Positions 9,119 to 17,640 of a DNA stretch of 64,000 nucleotides are shown piece by piece. Source of the DNA: Microbacterium oryzae (lineage in GTDB: Bacteria; Actinomycetota; Actinomycetes; Actinomycetales; Microbacteriaceae). Every line of letters begins with the position of its first letter. Within the stretch, counting starts at the first letter, position 1. Both the position numbers and the translations under genes were made by a program. The DNA lies in assembly GCF_030406385.1 (NCBI RefSeq), contig NZ_JAUEPM010000001.1, positions 310,001 to 374,000 of the forward strand, written 5' to 3'. The notes beneath the pieces were generated by a model. That model made no database searches and was not told the origin of the DNA. It worked only from the letters and a program-made list of their open reading frames with translations.

Positions 9119-9526
9119 CTACGAGCGGCCGGGCGCTCCCAGCAGCAGGCGGATGGGCTGCGCCGGGTCTTCGAGGATCGCCTGCAGTGCGCGACCGGTG
9201 CCGCGATGGATCACGATGGGCGCGCGCAGGTTGACGTAGACGCCCTCCTCGGCCGGGTTGGCGACGACCAGCAGCCGGACCTCGGAGAGGTCCTCCGCCT
9301 CGACCTCGGCCAGTGCGCCCGGCGGTGGCTGGACCTCGAACCCGTACGCGCCCCGGAGCGGCTCGAGGAGGAAGAGTCGGAGGTCGGCGCCGACGGCGCG
9401 CAGCGCGTAGAGGCCGTCGGCGCCGACGACGGGCTCGAGACGGAAGGCGGTGTGCGGCTGCAGCCCGGGCGGCGGCGACGTGAACGAGACATCGAGGGCG
9501 GATGCGCCGACGGCCGTCGTGGTCAT
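9119..9526 (-). CDS. fliW: Flagellar assembly factor FliW (CsrA antagonist)
   Basis: Small β-barrel protein of 135 aa that binds CsrA, and also flagellin, thereby coupling flagellin secretion to flagellin translation. The family pattern is present: LEPVVGADGLYALRAV, then LFLLEPL, a YGFEV strand, LLVVANPAEEGVYVNLRAPIVIH and the C-terminal IRLLLG. The ATG at 9526 overlaps the flgL stop by 4 bp (ATGA) and follows GGAG. Its partner csrA lies at the other end of the island and flagellin lies between them, so the full three-component circuit is encoded here. The last gene of the flgN operon. Confidence 0.9.
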   Translation of the reverse strand: MTTTAVGASALDVSFTSPPPGLQPHTAFRLEPVVGADGLYALRAVGADLRLFLLEPLRGAYGFEVQPPPGALAEVEAEDLSEVRLLVVANPAEEGVYVNLRAPIVIHRGTGRALQAILEDPAQPIRLLLGAPGRS

Positions 9527-10410
9527 CGCAGGAACTCCAGGAGGTTGGTCTGCAGGCTCTTCGCGGTGACCTGCAGGGCGGACTGGTAGACGAGCTCGGC
9601 CGACTGCAGCCTGACGAGCACCTCGAGGCTGTCGACGTCCTCGACATCCGACCGTCGCGCCTCGAGATCCGTGGCGACGGTCAGGTTCTGCGCGGCTGCG
9701 CGCTCGATCTGCGCCTGATTGCTTCCCACCGCGGCCTGCGCGGTGACCATGGCGTCCAGGCGTGCGTCGATGTCGTTCAGGCGCGCGCCGATGTCTGCGC
9801 CGCCGCGCAGGTCCGCTGCGATGTCCGCGAGGAGGGTGAAGACGCTGTCCGCGCCCTCTCCGAACACCTGCGCGCCGTCGGCGTCCACGCGCACGGTGAC
9901 GCCGTCGCCGATGCGGCGGGTCACCCCGTCGGCGCCCGTTCCGGTGAACGCGTGCGTCTCCGGGTCGAAGGCGTGACCGGCGTCGCTCGTGCCCGCGAAG
10001 ACGCTGCGTCCGAGAACGCGGGTGTTCGCCTGCCCGACGAGCTCCTCGCCGATGCTCTCCAGCTCGACGGCGATCGCGTCGCGCGCGGCGTCGCTCAGGG
10101 CACCCGAGTTCGCCCCCTGCACGGTGAGGTCGCGCGCGCGGTTGAGCAGGTCGATGCTCGCTGACAGTGCGGTGTCCGCGGTGGTGACCCACGCCATCCC
10201 GTCGCCGATGTTGCGCGCGTACTGCGCCACCCTCGCCTGCTCCCCGTGCACGCCGAGGGCGGCCGCGGCCGCGGCCGGATCCTCGCTGGGCGCGCGGAAG
10301 GCGCGCTGAGACGTGGCCTGGCTCTGCAGTCGATCCCGCTCGAGGAGATTCGCCTGCAGGTTGCGCAGCGTCTGCTGGCTGAGCGAGCTGCTGGTGATGC
10401 GTCCGATCAT
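9523..10410 (-). CDS. flgL: Flagellar hook-associated protein 3 (FlgL)
   Basis: Hook-filament junction protein of 295 aa, exported by the flagellar type III system. The flagellin-like N-terminus has MIGRITSSSLSQQTLRNLQ and later SEDPAAAAAALGVH, matching the FlgL N-terminal D0/D1 coiled coil. The C-terminus SAELVYQSALQVTAKSLQ followed by TNLLEFLR is the matching D0 helix. It lies 13 bp downstream of flgK and overlaps fliW by 4 bp. Adjacent FlgN is the expected export chaperone for FlgK and FlgL. Confidence 0.9.
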   Translation of the reverse strand: MIGRITSSSLSQQTLRNLQANLLERDRLQSQATSQRAFRAPSEDPAAAAAALGVHGEQARVAQYARNIGDGMAWVTTADTALSASIDLLNRARDLTVQGANSGALSDAARDAIAVELESIGEELVGQANTRVLGRSVFAGTSDAGHAFDPETHAFTGTGADGVTRRIGDGVTVRVDADGAQVFGEGADSVFTLLADIAADLRGGADIGARLNDIDARLDAMVTAQAAVGSNQAQIERAAAQNLTVATDLEARRSDVEDVDSLEVLVRLQSAELVYQSALQVTAKSLQTNLLEFLR

Positions 10411-10423
10411 GATCGCCTCCGGG

Positions 10424-11830
10424 TCAGCGGCCCACGAGGCCGGTGCGGTTGATGAGGACGTCGAGGGCCTCGTCGACGGCCGTGAGCACGCGCGCGGCTG
10501 CCTGGTACGCCGTCTGGTAGGTGAGGAGGTTGATCGTCTCCTCGTCGGCGTCGACCGAGGCGTTCGCCTGTTGCGCCGAGACGGCGGCGACGGCGCCGAT
10601 GTCCGCGACGTCGGCGCGCTGCACGTCTCCCGCCACGGCGACGCCGAACCCGGTGACGAAGGTCGCCCACGTGCTGCTCGGTCCGGACTCCGCCGCGCCG
10701 AGCGAGCCGATCCGGTCGGCGATCGTCGTGTCGAGCGCCCCCGCACCCGGCGCGGCCAGGGCCAGATCGTCGAGGCCGGTCGGCACGACGCGCAGAGCGA
10801 GAGCTGCGGGGCGACCGGGCTCGAGCGCGAAGAAGTCGCCGCCCGGCTCCCCCGCCGTGGTCTGACCCGACCGGTGCAGCTCGTTCACGGAGGAGGCCAG
10901 CGCCCGCGCGGTGTCGTCGTACGCGGCGGCCACGCGGGCGAGCGCTCCGCCGCTCTCGGCCGGCGCGAGCACGCTGAGGGCGCCGCCGATCTCTCCGCCC
11001 GTGAGGGCGACGACCACATCGGCGCGGTCGGCCCACGCCACGGTCACCGCTCCGCCTTCTGCGACGTCGCGGGGGCCGCTCGCGACGAGCTCGCGGCTGC
11101 GGTCGCCGGAGACCAGCGCATTGCCGTCGACGCGGACGGTGAGGGTCCCGTCGGCCGCGAGCGTCGCCGTGGCGCCCACGGCGGTCGACAGCTGCTGGGC
11201 GAGGAGGTCGCGCTGGTCGATGAGCTCGTTCGCCTCGCGACCCGACTGCAGCGCGGATCGGATCTGGCCGTTGAGGGCGGCGAGTCGGCTCGCCGTCGCG
11301 TTCACGTCCGCCACGTCGCCCTCCACCTGCGCACGCAGCTCCGACCACTGCCGCGCGACCGTCTCATATCCCGAGGAGATCTGGTCGACGAGGGTGCGCG
11401 CACCGGTGAGGACGACCTCCGCCGCAGCCCCGCCCGGGGTGTTGGCGAGGTCCGACCAGGCGGCCCAGAAGCGGTCGAGGCCCGCGGCGAGGCCGGTCTC
11501 CGTGGGCTCGCCCATCGCGGCCTCCGCTCGGCCGGCCGCCGCGGCCCTGGCGCCCCAGAAGCCGGAGGCCGAGAGGGCGTCCCGCACCCGCGCGTCGAGC
11601 AGGTCGTCGCCCAGGCGCGCGACGCCGGTGACCGTCGTCCCGCCCCCGACCGCGACGTCGGCGCCCCATCGTGCCGCCTGACCGGCGGCCGGAGTCGCGG
11701 CCTGCTCGAGGCGCTGGCGCGTGTAGCCGGGGGTGCGCTCGTTGGCGATGTTCTGACCGGTCACGGTCATGCCCGCACGCGCGGCGGCGAGGCCGCTGGC
11801 CGCGCGCTGGAGTCCTTCGAATGTCGACAT
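10424..11830 (-). CDS. flgK: Flagellar hook-associated protein 1 (FlgK)
   Basis: First junction protein on the hook tip, 468 aa. The N-terminal rod/hook signature is MSTFEGLQRAASGLAAARAG followed by VTGQNIANERTPGYTRQR. The C-terminal helix reads NLLTYQTAYQAAARVLTAVDEALDVLINRTG, the classic FlgK end. The start at 11830 is chosen because it begins exactly at the conserved MSTFEGL. It follows flgN by 7 bp and precedes flgL. The middle domain is short relative to enterobacterial FlgK, as is common in Gram-positive species. Confidence 0.92.
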   Translation of the reverse strand: MSTFEGLQRAASGLAAARAGMTVTGQNIANERTPGYTRQRLEQAATPAAGQAARWGADVAVGGGTTVTGVARLGDDLLDARVRDALSASGFWGARAAAAGRAEAAMGEPTETGLAAGLDRFWAAWSDLANTPGGAAAEVVLTGARTLVDQISSGYETVARQWSELRAQVEGDVADVNATASRLAALNGQIRSALQSGREANELIDQRDLLAQQLSTAVGATATLAADGTLTVRVDGNALVSGDRSRELVASGPRDVAEGGAVTVAWADRADVVVALTGGEIGGALSVLAPAESGGALARVAAAYDDTARALASSVNELHRSGQTTAGEPGGDFFALEPGRPAALALRVVPTGLDDLALAAPGAGALDTTIADRIGSLGAAESGPSSTWATFVTGFGVAVAGDVQRADVADIGAVAAVSAQQANASVDADEETINLLTYQTAYQAAARVLTAVDEALDVLINRTGLVGR

Positions 11831-11837
11831 GCTCACC

Positions 11838-12320
11838 TCACGCTTCGGTGTCGAGGAAACGCGCGCCGCCGTCTCGGACGACGTCGCCGGACGTGTCGTA
11901 GGCTCCCGTGACGATGCCGAGGCCCGCCACCGACTCCTGCGTGACACGCAGGGCCTCGCGCAGCCGCTGCTCGTTGACCTTCTTCATCTCCCCGATCTCC
12001 GCCACCAGCGCCGTCATCGCCTGCAGATGCCCGTCGAGGACCTCCCGCCACGCCGGCGTGGGCGCCGCCTCGATGAGCTCGCGCAGGGTCGTCGCTTCGG
12101 GCACGCCCCAGGTCTCCGCGACGGAGACGACGAGCGTGTCGCGCGCGAGCGCGCCATCGGACATGGCTCCGGAGACGCGCTCGATCTCATTGGCGGCGTG
12201 CCCGACCCAGCGGGTGCGACCGGTGGCCAGGAACATCTGCAGCGTCTCCAGCTTGAAGAGCATGAGCTCGAGGAGCTCCCGCTCCCGCCACAGTTGCAGG
12301 CTCAGATCATGCGCGGCCAT
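11838..12320 (-). CDS. flgN: Flagellar export chaperone FlgN
   Basis: Helical 160 aa cytoplasmic protein. LSLQLWRERELLELMLFKLETLQMFL near the start and LREALRVTQESVAGL near the end are amphipathic helices arranged as in FlgN chaperones, which hold FlgK and FlgL for export. Assignment rests on this helix pattern plus its position immediately before flgK and flgL. The ATG follows GAGGTGACGTGCC. It is the first gene after a good match to the island's promoter element. Confidence 0.8.
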   Translation of the reverse strand: MAAHDLSLQLWRERELLELMLFKLETLQMFLATGRTRWVGHAANEIERVSGAMSDGALARDTLVVSVAETWGVPEATTLRELIEAAPTPAWREVLDGHLQAMTALVAEIGEMKKVNEQRLREALRVTQESVAGLGIVTGAYDTSGDVVRDGGARFLDTEA

Positions 12321-12376
12321 GGCACGTCACCTCATCTGGTCGCAGGTCTCGTGGCGGAGGCGACCGCCACAAGACC

Positions 12377-12408
12377 AACTATCGCCACATCGCGCCTCGG
12401 TTGTAACC
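12377..12408 (-). promoter_or_regulatory. Flagellar promoter element upstream of flgN
   Basis: Minus-strand GGTTACA, 17-nt spacer, CGATAGTT. It is identical in spacing to the elements before flbD, fliP and flgB. The -10 core CGATA is shared with the σ28 consensus GCCGATAA. The -10 element ends 57 nt before the flgN start. Confidence 0.75.
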
Positions 12409-12410
12409 CA

Positions 12411-12458
12411 TGAATCGGCTGTGTCGGCGGTTCGGGAGATGCCGACGCTGCGGATTCA
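12411..12458 (-). terminator. Terminator at the end of flhA
   Basis: Imperfect long hairpin: TGAATC and GTCGGC blocks pair with GCCGAC and GATTCA across a 12-nt loop. It overlaps the flhA stop codon and ends immediately before the -35 element of the flgN promoter, so one operon ends where the next begins. Confidence 0.5.
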
Positions 12459-14522
12459 CCCGCGACCGGGTGCGATCGCCGGCTGATCGAGCCGGATGAC
12501 CCCGACGACGTCGGTCGGATACCCCGCGCTTGCGGCTTCGTCGTACGAGAGCACGGGCAGGCTCTCGCTCTGCGCCGCGATCATCCGCCGCACGCCCTGC
12601 CGCAGCGACGGAGCGCACACGAGCACGGGCTCCGTTCCGGCCTCGTCGAGCTCGGCGGCCGTCCGCCGCACCGCATCGAGCACGTGCATCGTCGCGTCGG
12701 GGGTGAGCACGATCTGCGGCTGCCCCTCCACGACCCGCATGCTCTCGAGCATCTGCTGCTCGAGCAGGGGATCGATCATCACGACGCGGAGGCGGCCCGA
12801 CTGGGCGAACCGCGCGGCGATCGCCGGTCCGAGCGCCGTGCGCGCGGCCTCGATCAGCCCCGGCGTCTCGGTCGAGATCCTCGCGCGCAGCGCGAGGGCC
12901 TCGTAGATGCGGGCGAGATCGTTGATGGGCACCTGCTCGGCGAGCAGACCCGCCAGGACGCGCTGGATCCCCGCGAGGGAGAGCAGAGCGGGGGTCAGCT
13001 CGTCGACGGCGGCGGGACTCGTCTGCTTGAGGTGCTCCGTGAGCTGGCGCACGTCCTCGAGAGAGAGCAGGCGATGCGCCTGCGCGTGGACGATGTCGGA
13101 CAGGTGGGTGATGATCACGCTCGCACGGTCGATGACCGTGGCCCCCGCGAGATCGGCGGCATGCGACATCTGCGCGGGCACCCACTTGCCCTCCAGACCG
13201 AAGACGGGATCGACGACCGCCGTTCCCGGCAGCAGCTCGAGGCCCGTCCCGATCGCGAGCACGTGCCCGCGCGGAACCGTCCCGCGCCCCGCTTCCACCC
13301 CGGCGATGAGGATGGCGTAGGTCTGGGCGGGCAGCTCGATGTTGTCCCTCGTCCGCACCGGCGGCATGAGGAAGCCGAGCTCGACGGCGATCTTCCGCCG
13401 CAGCGCCTTCACCCGCGCGATCAGGTCGCCGGGGCCGCCGGAGGCGAGATCGACGATGTCGGGCGCGAGGGAGATCTCCACCGCGTGCACGCGCATGCGG
13501 TCCATCAGCTCCTCGGGTCCCTCGCTCGTGGATTCGGCCGCCTGCCGCGCGCGGGCCTCCTCCTCGACGGCCGCGTCGGCCTTCGCCTGACCGACCCTCA
13601 CTCGCGAGGCCGCGACCAGGAGCGCGGCGCCGATCGCGAGGAACGCCGGCAGCGGCATCCCCGGGATCAGCCCCATGGCGATCGCGGCGCATCCCGTGAT
13701 GATCAGGGCCGTGCGGGACTGCAGGAGCTGACGGCCCGCGGCCTGCCCCATCTCCGACTCGGCGTTCTCGCGGGTGACGATCATGCCCGTCGACACCGCC
13801 ATCAGCAGCGCCGCGATCTGGGTGACGAGGCCGTCGCCGATCGTCAGGAGGCTGTACGTCTCCAGCGCGTCGGCGACGTCCATGCCGTGCTGGAGCATCC
13901 CGATGACGATGCCGCCGACGAAGTTGATGACGATGATGACGACGCCGGCGATCGCGTCGCCCTTGACGAACTTCGACGCGCCGTCCATCGCGCCGTAGAA
14001 GTCGGCTTCCGCCGCCACCCCGGCGCGGCGCTCGCGCGCCTCGCTGTCGGTGATGAGGCCGGCGTTCAAGTCGGCGTCGATGGCCATCTGCTTGCCGGGC
14101 ATCGCGTCGAGGGTGAACCGGGCGCCGACCTCCGCGACGCGCTCGGCGCCCTTGGTGACGACGACGAACTGGATGACCGTGAGGATCAGGAAGATCACCG
14201 CGCCGATGACGAGCGATCCGCTGACGGTGATCTCTCCGAAGGCCTGGATCACCTGCCCCGCGTGGGCCTCGCTCAGCACGAGACGCGTCGAGGCGACGTT
14301 GAGGCCGAGGCGGAAGAGCGTGGCCACCAGCAGCAGGCTCGGGAAGACCGAGAAGTCCAGCGGCTTCCGCACGAACATCGACGTGAGCAGGATGAGCAGC
14401 GCGAAGGCGATGTTGAGGACGATGAGCACGTCCAGGAGCCATGTGGGAATCGGCACGATCAGCAGCAGGATGATCCCGACCACGCCCACCGGCACGGTCC
14501 CCTTGGACAGCAGCTGGCCCAT
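12456..14522 (-). CDS. flhA: Flagellar type III export gate protein FlhA
   Basis: Export gate component of 688 aa. The N-terminal half has about eight hydrophobic segments, starting with VGVVGIILLLIVPIPTWLLD, and includes the conserved RFTLDAMPGKQMAIDADL loop that defines the FHIPEP family. The C-terminal half is the cytoplasmic substrate- and chaperone-docking domain. The start is placed at MGQLLSKG because it fits the family N-terminus and its ATG overlaps the flhB stop (TGATG). Last gene of the fliP-fliQ-fliR-flhB-flhA export operon. Confidence 0.95.
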   Translation of the reverse strand: MGQLLSKGTVPVGVVGIILLLIVPIPTWLLDVLIVLNIAFALLILLTSMFVRKPLDFSVFPSLLLVATLFRLGLNVASTRLVLSEAHAGQVIQAFGEITVSGSLVIGAVIFLILTVIQFVVVTKGAERVAEVGARFTLDAMPGKQMAIDADLNAGLITDSEARERRAGVAAEADFYGAMDGASKFVKGDAIAGVVIIVINFVGGIVIGMLQHGMDVADALETYSLLTIGDGLVTQIAALLMAVSTGMIVTRENAESEMGQAAGRQLLQSRTALIITGCAAIAMGLIPGMPLPAFLAIGAALLVAASRVRVGQAKADAAVEEEARARQAAESTSEGPEELMDRMRVHAVEISLAPDIVDLASGGPGDLIARVKALRRKIAVELGFLMPPVRTRDNIELPAQTYAILIAGVEAGRGTVPRGHVLAIGTGLELLPGTAVVDPVFGLEGKWVPAQMSHAADLAGATVIDRASVIITHLSDIVHAQAHRLLSLEDVRQLTEHLKQTSPAAVDELTPALLSLAGIQRVLAGLLAEQVPINDLARIYEALALRARISTETPGLIEAARTALGPAIAARFAQSGRLRVVMIDPLLEQQMLESMRVVEGQPQIVLTPDATMHVLDAVRRTAAELDEAGTEPVLVCAPSLRQGVRRMIAAQSESLPVLSYDEAASAGYPTDVVGVIRLDQPAIAPGRG

Positions 14523-15640
14523 CAGCGGTCTCGCCTTCTCGAGTCGTGGTCTGTTGCCGGCGCGGTGCCGGCGGGCATGGTGTGCATGCCACGCGCGGAT
14601 CCGCGCTTCCTGAGCTGGTGCACGAACGCGAGCACCTGCGCGACGGCGGTGTAGAGCTCCTCCGGGATCTCCCGGCCGAGTTCGCACGCCGCGTGCAGCG
14701 CGCGCGCCAACGGGATGTCGCGCACCATCGGGACGCCGGCCTCCTCGGCCTTCTCACGGATCTTCTGCGCGACGATCCCGGCGCCCTTGGCGACCACGCG
14801 CGGAGCGGAGCGGCCCGGCTCGTACCGGAGCGCCACCGCGACGTGCGTCGGGTTGACGAGCACCACGTCGCTCTCGCCGACCGCTGCGATCATCCGGTTG
14901 CGGCTCATCGCGATCTGCCGGGACCGGCGCTGGGAGCGGACGAGCGGGTCGCCTTCGCTCTTCCTGTGCTCGTCCTTGGCTTCCTTCTTCGTCATGCGCG
15001 TGTGCTTGCGGTTGCGCCGCAGCACCACCGCGACGTCGACCGCCGCCAGGAGGAGGCCGACGGCGACGGCGACCTGCAGCAGCCCCACGACGCCGCCGCC
15101 GGCCTGCGCGAGGAGCCAGTCGATGCTGTGCCTGCCGCTGGCCATCAGCAGCGGGACGAGCCCCGAGACCACGATCCACAGGGCGCCGCCGATCGCCGCG
15201 GTCTTCAGCAGCGCCTTCGCGCCCTCCCACAGCGCCTGCCCGCCGAAGACCCGTTTCACGCCCGCGACGAGGTCGAGATGCTCGGTGCGGAACGTCACCC
15301 CGCGCAGGTGCACCCCGCCCTGCGCGATCGCCGTCGCCGCGGTCGCGACGAGCACCACCAGCAGCATCGGCAGGAGGACGCCGCCCAGCGCGGTCAGGGC
15401 AGAGGTCAGCGTGTCGACGGCGAGTGCATCCGACGGGCGCGCACTCGCCCGCGTCACGTCGAGCATCAGCTCGGTGACGACCTGCGACCCGAGGGCGATC
15501 GTGCTCGGCATCATGACGGCGGCCGCCGCGATGCAGATCCACGCGGTGAAGTCCTGGCTCCGGCCGATCCGCCCCTTCCGACGCGCCTCCTTGAGGCGGC
15601 GGTCGGTCGCCTTCTCGGTGCGCTCGCCGCTGTCGCTCAT
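14522..15640 (-). CDS. flhB: Flagellar export switch protein FlhB
   Basis: Substrate-specificity switch of the export gate, 372 aa. Four membrane segments follow the basic N-terminus (GERTEKATDRRLKEARRKG). The autocleavage motif NPTH is at 263-266, inside the cytoplasmic domain, with the usual preceding MSRNRM segment. Cleavage between Asn and Pro lets the apparatus switch from rod/hook to filament substrates in partnership with FliK. Overlaps fliR (ATGA) and flhA (TGATG) on either side. Confidence 0.95.
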   Translation of the reverse strand: MSDSGERTEKATDRRLKEARRKGRIGRSQDFTAWICIAAAAVMMPSTIALGSQVVTELMLDVTRASARPSDALAVDTLTSALTALGGVLLPMLLVVLVATAATAIAQGGVHLRGVTFRTEHLDLVAGVKRVFGGQALWEGAKALLKTAAIGGALWIVVSGLVPLLMASGRHSIDWLLAQAGGGVVGLLQVAVAVGLLLAAVDVAVVLRRNRKHTRMTKKEAKDEHRKSEGDPLVRSQRRSRQIAMSRNRMIAAVGESDVVLVNPTHVAVALRYEPGRSAPRVVAKGAGIVAQKIREKAEEAGVPMVRDIPLARALHAACELGREIPEELYTAVAQVLAFVHQLRKRGSARGMHTMPAGTAPATDHDSRRRDR

Positions 15641-16398
15641 CGCGTCACGCCCACGAGTTGCGCAGCGGCGTCGCCGGCGAGGGCCGCGACCACGGATGGC
15701 AGGGCCGCGTACACGAAGCCGACCAGCACCAGGGTCAGACCGATCTTGACCGGGAAGCCCATGGCGAATGCGTTGAGCGCCGGCGCCACCCGGGTGACGA
15801 GGCCGAGCCCCGCGTCGGCGAGGAAGAGCACGATCAGCAGCGGCCCCGCGATCTGCACGGCACTGAGCATCATCTGCCCGACCGCGTCGACCAGCGCCGC
15901 CGCCGGCTGCCCGAGATCGATCATCCCGGTGACCGGCACCGCGTCGAACGAGCGGAACAGGCCGGCCAGCACGAGCTGATAGCCGTCGGAGGCGAACAGC
16001 AGGAGGATCGCGGTCATCTGGAACAGCCGGGTGAACTGCGCGCCGTTCACGGCCATCCCGGGATCGAACGCCTGCGCCAGCTGGAAGCCGCCGAACGTGT
16101 CGATGAGGTGCCCCGCCCCCTGGATCGCGCTGAAGACCGCGGTCACCAGGAACCCCAGCAGCGCCCCGGTGATCGCCTGGCCGGCCAGTGCCAGCATGAA
16201 GCCGCCCGTGCTCATCGGCTCGTAGCCTGCGGTCACCACCGGCGACACCGCCAGCGCGAGCCCCGCGCCGAGCATCGCCTTGATCCGCAGCGGGATCGAG
16301 CCGTGGCTGAACGGCGGCGCGATGACCAGGAAGGCCGTGATCCTCACGCACGCGAGCGCGGTCGCCTCGATCCACGAGAAGTCGAGCGGGATGTGCAT
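15637..16398 (-). CDS. fliR: Flagellar export gate protein FliR
   Basis: Polytopic 253 aa protein with about six hydrophobic segments, part of the FliP-FliQ-FliR pore complex. Recognisable features are the LACVRITAFLVIAPPF N-terminal segment, the GFQLAQAFDPGM loop, and the LFLADAGLGLVTRVAPALNAFAMGFPVKI segment, which is the most conserved stretch of FliR. The ATG at 16398 overlaps the fliQ stop by one base. Confidence 0.94.
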   Translation of the reverse strand: MHIPLDFSWIEATALACVRITAFLVIAPPFSHGSIPLRIKAMLGAGLALAVSPVVTAGYEPMSTGGFMLALAGQAITGALLGFLVTAVFSAIQGAGHLIDTFGGFQLAQAFDPGMAVNGAQFTRLFQMTAILLLFASDGYQLVLAGLFRSFDAVPVTGMIDLGQPAAALVDAVGQMMLSAVQIAGPLLIVLFLADAGLGLVTRVAPALNAFAMGFPVKIGLTLVLVGFVYAALPSVVAALAGDAAAQLVGVTR

Positions 16399-16673
16399 CA
16401 GCCGCCGCCCAGCAGCGCGGGGATCCGGGCGAACAGCTCGTGCGTGAACGCGATCAGCTCGCTGATCATCCAGTGCCCGCACACGAGCAGCGCGATCCCC
16501 ACCGCGATCAGCTTCGGCACGAAGGAGATGGTCATCTCCTGGATCTGCGTGATCGACTGCAGCAGCGAGATCGCGAAGCCGACGACGAGGGCCGTGATCA
16601 GCAGCGGAGCGCAGAGCTTCGCGCCGACGATGAGCGCCGCCTGGCCGATGTCGATCACCGACTCCGGGTTCAT
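16398..16673 (-). CDS. fliQ: Flagellar export gate protein FliQ
   Basis: 91 aa, two hydrophobic helices, typical length for FliQ. The conserved centre LLQSITQIQEMTISFVPKL is present. It forms part of the FliPQR export core. It starts 4 bp before the end of fliP (ATGA) and overlaps fliR by one base. Confidence 0.95.
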   Translation of the reverse strand: MNPESVIDIGQAALIVGAKLCAPLLITALVVGFAISLLQSITQIQEMTISFVPKLIAVGIALLVCGHWMISELIAFTHELFARIPALLGGG

Positions 16674-17515
16674 CCGCCACCCCCGTAGGACTGCACGAGG
16701 CTGGTGATGACGAGACCCCAGCCGTCCACGAGGAGGAACAGCAGGATCTTGAACGGCAGCGAGATCATGACCGGCGGCAGCATCATCATGCCCATCGACA
16801 TCAGGGCGCTGGCGACGACGAGATCGATCACGAGGAAGGGCACGAAGACGATGAACCCGATGAGGAACGCCGCGCGCAGCTCGCTGAGCATGAAGGCGGG
16901 CACCAGGGTCTGCAGCGGGACGCTCGCGGCGTCCGCCGGGTTGTCCATCTGCGCGGCACGGTGCATCAGCGCGATGTCCTCCTCGCGCGTGTAGCTCAGC
17001 AGCCACTCCCGCAGCGGGTCCTGCGCGAGCTCGAGCGCGCGACCGAAGTCGATCTCGCCGGCCGTGTACGGGGCCACCGCGACCGCGTTGATGTCGGTCA
17101 GCACGGGCCACATGATGAACAGCGTCAGGAACAGGCTGAGTCCCGCGAGGACCTGATTCGGCGGGATCGACGGCAGCGAGAGCGCGTTGCGGGTGAGCGC
17201 GAGCACCACGAAGATCTTCGTGAAGCTCGACATCATCAGAAGCAGGGCCGGTGCGACACTGAGCACGGTGATGCCGAGAAGCGTGATGACGCTGTCGGAC
17301 GGGGTTCCGTTGATGCCGTTGATGGTCACGCCCTCGCCGCCGCTCGGCGGCGGTGTCGTCACGGGCGGGGTGGGCGGGATCACCGCCGCCTGGGCGCCGG
17401 CCGACCCGAGCAGAACCGCAGCGCCGGCGAGCGCCAGCGCGACCGCGACGATGCCCCATCCGCGCGGCGAGAGGCGCAGGACCGCGGGCGCGGAGGCGAT
17501 GGCGGAAGCGGGCAC
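16670..17515 (-). CDS. fliP: Flagellar export gate protein FliP
   Basis: 281 aa. A cleavable signal-like segment (about 18-44) is followed by a short Pro-rich linker and then the FliP domain: LLMMSSFTKIFVVLALTRN, LFLTLFIMWPVL, LVPAFMLSELRAAFLIGF and MMMLPPVMISLPFKILLFL. This is the pore-forming export gate subunit. The start is GTG, with GGAG 8-11 nt upstream in a leader nearly identical to that of flgB. First gene of the export operon with its own promoter element. Confidence 0.95.
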   Translation of the reverse strand: MPASAIASAPAVLRLSPRGWGIVAVALALAGAAVLLGSAGAQAAVIPPTPPVTTPPPSGGEGVTINGINGTPSDSVITLLGITVLSVAPALLLMMSSFTKIFVVLALTRNALSLPSIPPNQVLAGLSLFLTLFIMWPVLTDINAVAVAPYTAGEIDFGRALELAQDPLREWLLSYTREEDIALMHRAAQMDNPADAASVPLQTLVPAFMLSELRAAFLIGFIVFVPFLVIDLVVASALMSMGMMMLPPVMISLPFKILLFLLVDGWGLVITSLVQSYGGGG

Positions 17516-17585
17516 GGCGGCACTCCGGACGTGGGTGGCGTGGCCGATCCGTAGCCAAGTCGTCGAGCGATCCGTGCTCCGAGAC
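17516..17585 (-). promoter_or_regulatory. fliP leader with two tandem GGA-loop hairpins (predicted CsrA target)
   Basis: Transcribed leader between the fliP promoter and its GTG. Hairpin 1 is GAGC-ACGGATC-GCTC (17565-17579). Hairpin 2 is TGGCT-ACGGATC-GGCCA (17541-17557), with one G·U pair. Both put GGA in the loop, the CsrA recognition form, and a third GGA is in the Shine-Dalgarno CCGGAG. The leader is nearly identical to the flgB leader; in hairpin 2 the differences keep pairing (T·G here, C-G in flgB). Confidence 0.6.
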
Positions 17586-17617
17586 GACTATCGGGACGCT
17601 CGGGGCCCGCCGTAACC
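17586..17617 (-). promoter_or_regulatory. Flagellar promoter element upstream of fliP
   Basis: Minus-strand GGTTACG, 17-nt spacer, CGATAGTC, located in the gap between fliO and fliP. Matches the flgB element exactly in both boxes, which makes fliP the head of a separate transcript even though fliO is only 125 bp upstream. Confidence 0.8.
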
Positions 17618-17640
17618 TGCGGTCGGCGTGCTGTCGTGCG